Source: Nitriliruptoraceae bacterium
GTDB lineage: Bacteria; Actinomycetota; Nitriliruptoria; Nitriliruptorales; Nitriliruptoraceae
Assembly (NCBI GenBank): GCA_007131525.1
Contig: SLQK01000078.1
Coordinates: 1-6,162, forward strand
Length of the DNA stretch: 6,162 nucleotides
Reading direction: 5' to 3'
Shown: in pieces, positions 5,274 through 6,162 of the stretch
Position numbering within the stretch: position 1 is the stretch's first letter
Layout of the letters: each line of letters begins with the position of its first letter
The notes under the pieces: model-generated
Told to the model about the DNA's origin: nothing
The model's database searches: none
The model's input: the letters and a program-made list of their open reading frames with translations, nothing else
Made by a program: the position numbers and the translations under genes

Positions 5274-6162
5274 GTGGAACGGGTGACGACGATCGCGGGC
5301 CTGCGTGCCCGGGTGGGGGCCCTGCGCGCCGCCGGCGCGACGATCGGGTTCGTGCCGACGATGGGTGCCCTCCACGAGGGGCACCTGGCGTTGGTCCGGC
5401 TCGCCGCCGAGCGCGCCGACGAGGTGGTGGTGTCGATCTTCGTCAACCCCACCCAGTTCGACCGCGCCGACGATCTCGCGGCCTACCCGCGGGACCTGGC
5501 GGGCGATGAGGCGGCGCTGGACGGCCTGGGTCCGGCGGCACCGGCGCTGACCTTCGTCCCCGAGGTCGGCGAGCTCTACCCGCGGGCACCGGCCACCAGC
5601 GTGACGGTGGCGGGGCTCGGCGACCACCTCTGTGGCGCCTCCCGGCCCGGGCACTTCGACGGGGTCGGTCTGGTGGTGGTGAAGCTGCTGCACATCGTGG
5701 CACCCGACCTCGCGGTCTTCGGTCGGAAGGACCGCCAGCAGCTGCAGATCGTGCGGCGCATCGTCGCCGATCTCGACCTGCCCGTGGAGCTCGTGGCTGC
5801 GCCCACCGTGCGCGAGCCCGACGGCGTGGCGCTCTCGAGCCGCAACCGCCGGCTGTCCGCCGAGGAGCGTCGCGCGGCCCGGGCGCTGCCCCGGGCGCTC
5901 AGGGCTGCGGTACTGACCGCACGCCAGGCGCGGACGGCCGGCGAGCAGCTCCCGGTGGCGACGCTCCGCGCGGCGGCGCTCGCGGTCCTCGACGTGCCGG
6001 GTGTCGACGTGGACTACCTCGAGGTGGTCGATCCCGAGGGTCTCCAGCCCGTCACCGGCCCGCTGGCCCCCGACGAGGTCGTGGTGGTGGCGGTCGCCGC
6101 GCACGTCGGTCCGGTCCGGCTGATCGACAACGTCGAGGTGGGCGACACCCCGGACGAGGAGC
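5274..6162 (+). CDS. panC: Pantothenate synthetase (pantoate--beta-alanine ligase), 3' end outside window
   Basis: PanC joins pantoate and beta-alanine with ATP, through a pantoyl-adenylate, to form pantothenate, the precursor of coenzyme A. It is a cytosolic, usually dimeric member of the nucleotidyltransferase fold. The frame is open from GTG 5274 to the edge, 296 codons. Visible are VPTMGALHEGH (27-37; His34 and His37 of the HIGH-like motif), SIFVNPTQF (54-62, pantoate binding), SRPGHFDGVGLVVVKLL (123-139), VFGRKDRQQLQIVRR (148-162; Lys152, Asp153) and REPDGVALSSRNRRLS (180-195, the KMSKS-like loop). The C-terminal domain runs to PVRLIDNVEV, which lies close to the normal end, so probably only a few residues are missing. 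The family is usually 280-310 residues. Length and motifs suggest an active enzyme. panD often follows in actinobacteria but is not visible here. Confidence 0.96.
   Translation, partial: MERVTTIAGLRARVGALRAAGATIGFVPTMGALHEGHLALVRLAAERADEVVVSIFVNPTQFDRADDLAAYPRDLAGDEAALDGLGPAAPALTFVPEVGELYPRAPATSVTVAGLGDHLCGASRPGHFDGVGLVVVKLLHIVAPDLAVFGRKDRQQLQIVRRIVADLDLPVELVAAPTVREPDGVALSSRNRRLSAEERRAARALPRALRAAVLTARQARTAGEQLPVATLRAAALAVLDVPGVDVDYLEVVDPEGLQPVTGPLAPDEVVVVAVAAHVGPVRLIDNVEVGDTPDEE

Noticed and set aside
3785..6104. Long minus-strand frames (3785-5452 and 4638-6104) opposite folK, DUF2520 and panC
   Set aside because: Same composition effect. The products are low-complexity Arg/Pro/Ala sequences, and the plus strand encodes well-recognised enzymes throughout.
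5274..6162. A frameshift in panC, because several shorter plus-strand frames overlap it
   Set aside because: I translated the frame from GTG 5274 to the edge. It has no stop and contains all PanC motifs in order; the others are shadows.

Overview
The window is a very GC-rich (about 70% or more by eye), densely packed stretch of bacterial chromosome. All genes are on the + strand. Gene content and order (ftsH, folE, folP, folB, folK, a Rossmann/DUF2520 gene, panC) match the conserved actinobacterial locus known from Mycobacterium tuberculosis (Rv3610c to Rv3602c). Strong G/C bias at third codon positions and frequent GTG starts (folE, folB, folK, panC) also fit an actinobacterium. The compact layout and the long form of FolP suggest a lineage away from the mycobacteria, possibly a deep-branching one, but the sequence does not settle this.

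Layout: 1-1213 is the C-terminal part of FtsH, the membrane AAA+ zinc protease, entering from the left edge. A 65-bp gap with a strong ribosome binding site leads into folE (1279-1989). A 168-bp gap follows (1990-2157), the largest non-coding stretch here. It holds a 19-bp direct repeat at a 32-bp period, GC-rich inverted repeats and a possible -10 box. Then comes a tight run: folP (2158-3291), 15 bp, folB (3307-3666), 4-bp overlap, folK (3663-4388), 4-bp overlap, the DUF2520 gene (4385-5269), 4 bp, and panC (5274 to the right edge, stop not reached). No RNA genes, mobile elements or CRISPR arrays were seen.

Function: FolE, FolB, FolK and FolP cover GTP to dihydropteroate, apart from the dephosphorylation of dihydroneopterin triphosphate. 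PanC makes pantothenate from pantoate and beta-alanine. The DUF2520 protein between them is a good candidate for a non-canonical ketopantoate reductase, the step that supplies pantoate. Folate and pantothenate synthesis are linked chemically, because PanB (not in this window) uses 5,10-methylenetetrahydrofolate, so co-transcription makes metabolic sense.

This is mainly a conserved housekeeping region, and I found no clearly new system. The points worth a second look are the roughly 105-residue N-terminal extension of FolP, the DUF2520 gene as a reductase, the repeat-bearing folE-folP gap, the repeat-built Gly/Ala tail and the 15-bp duplication in folK, and the GNGH repeat tail of FtsH.
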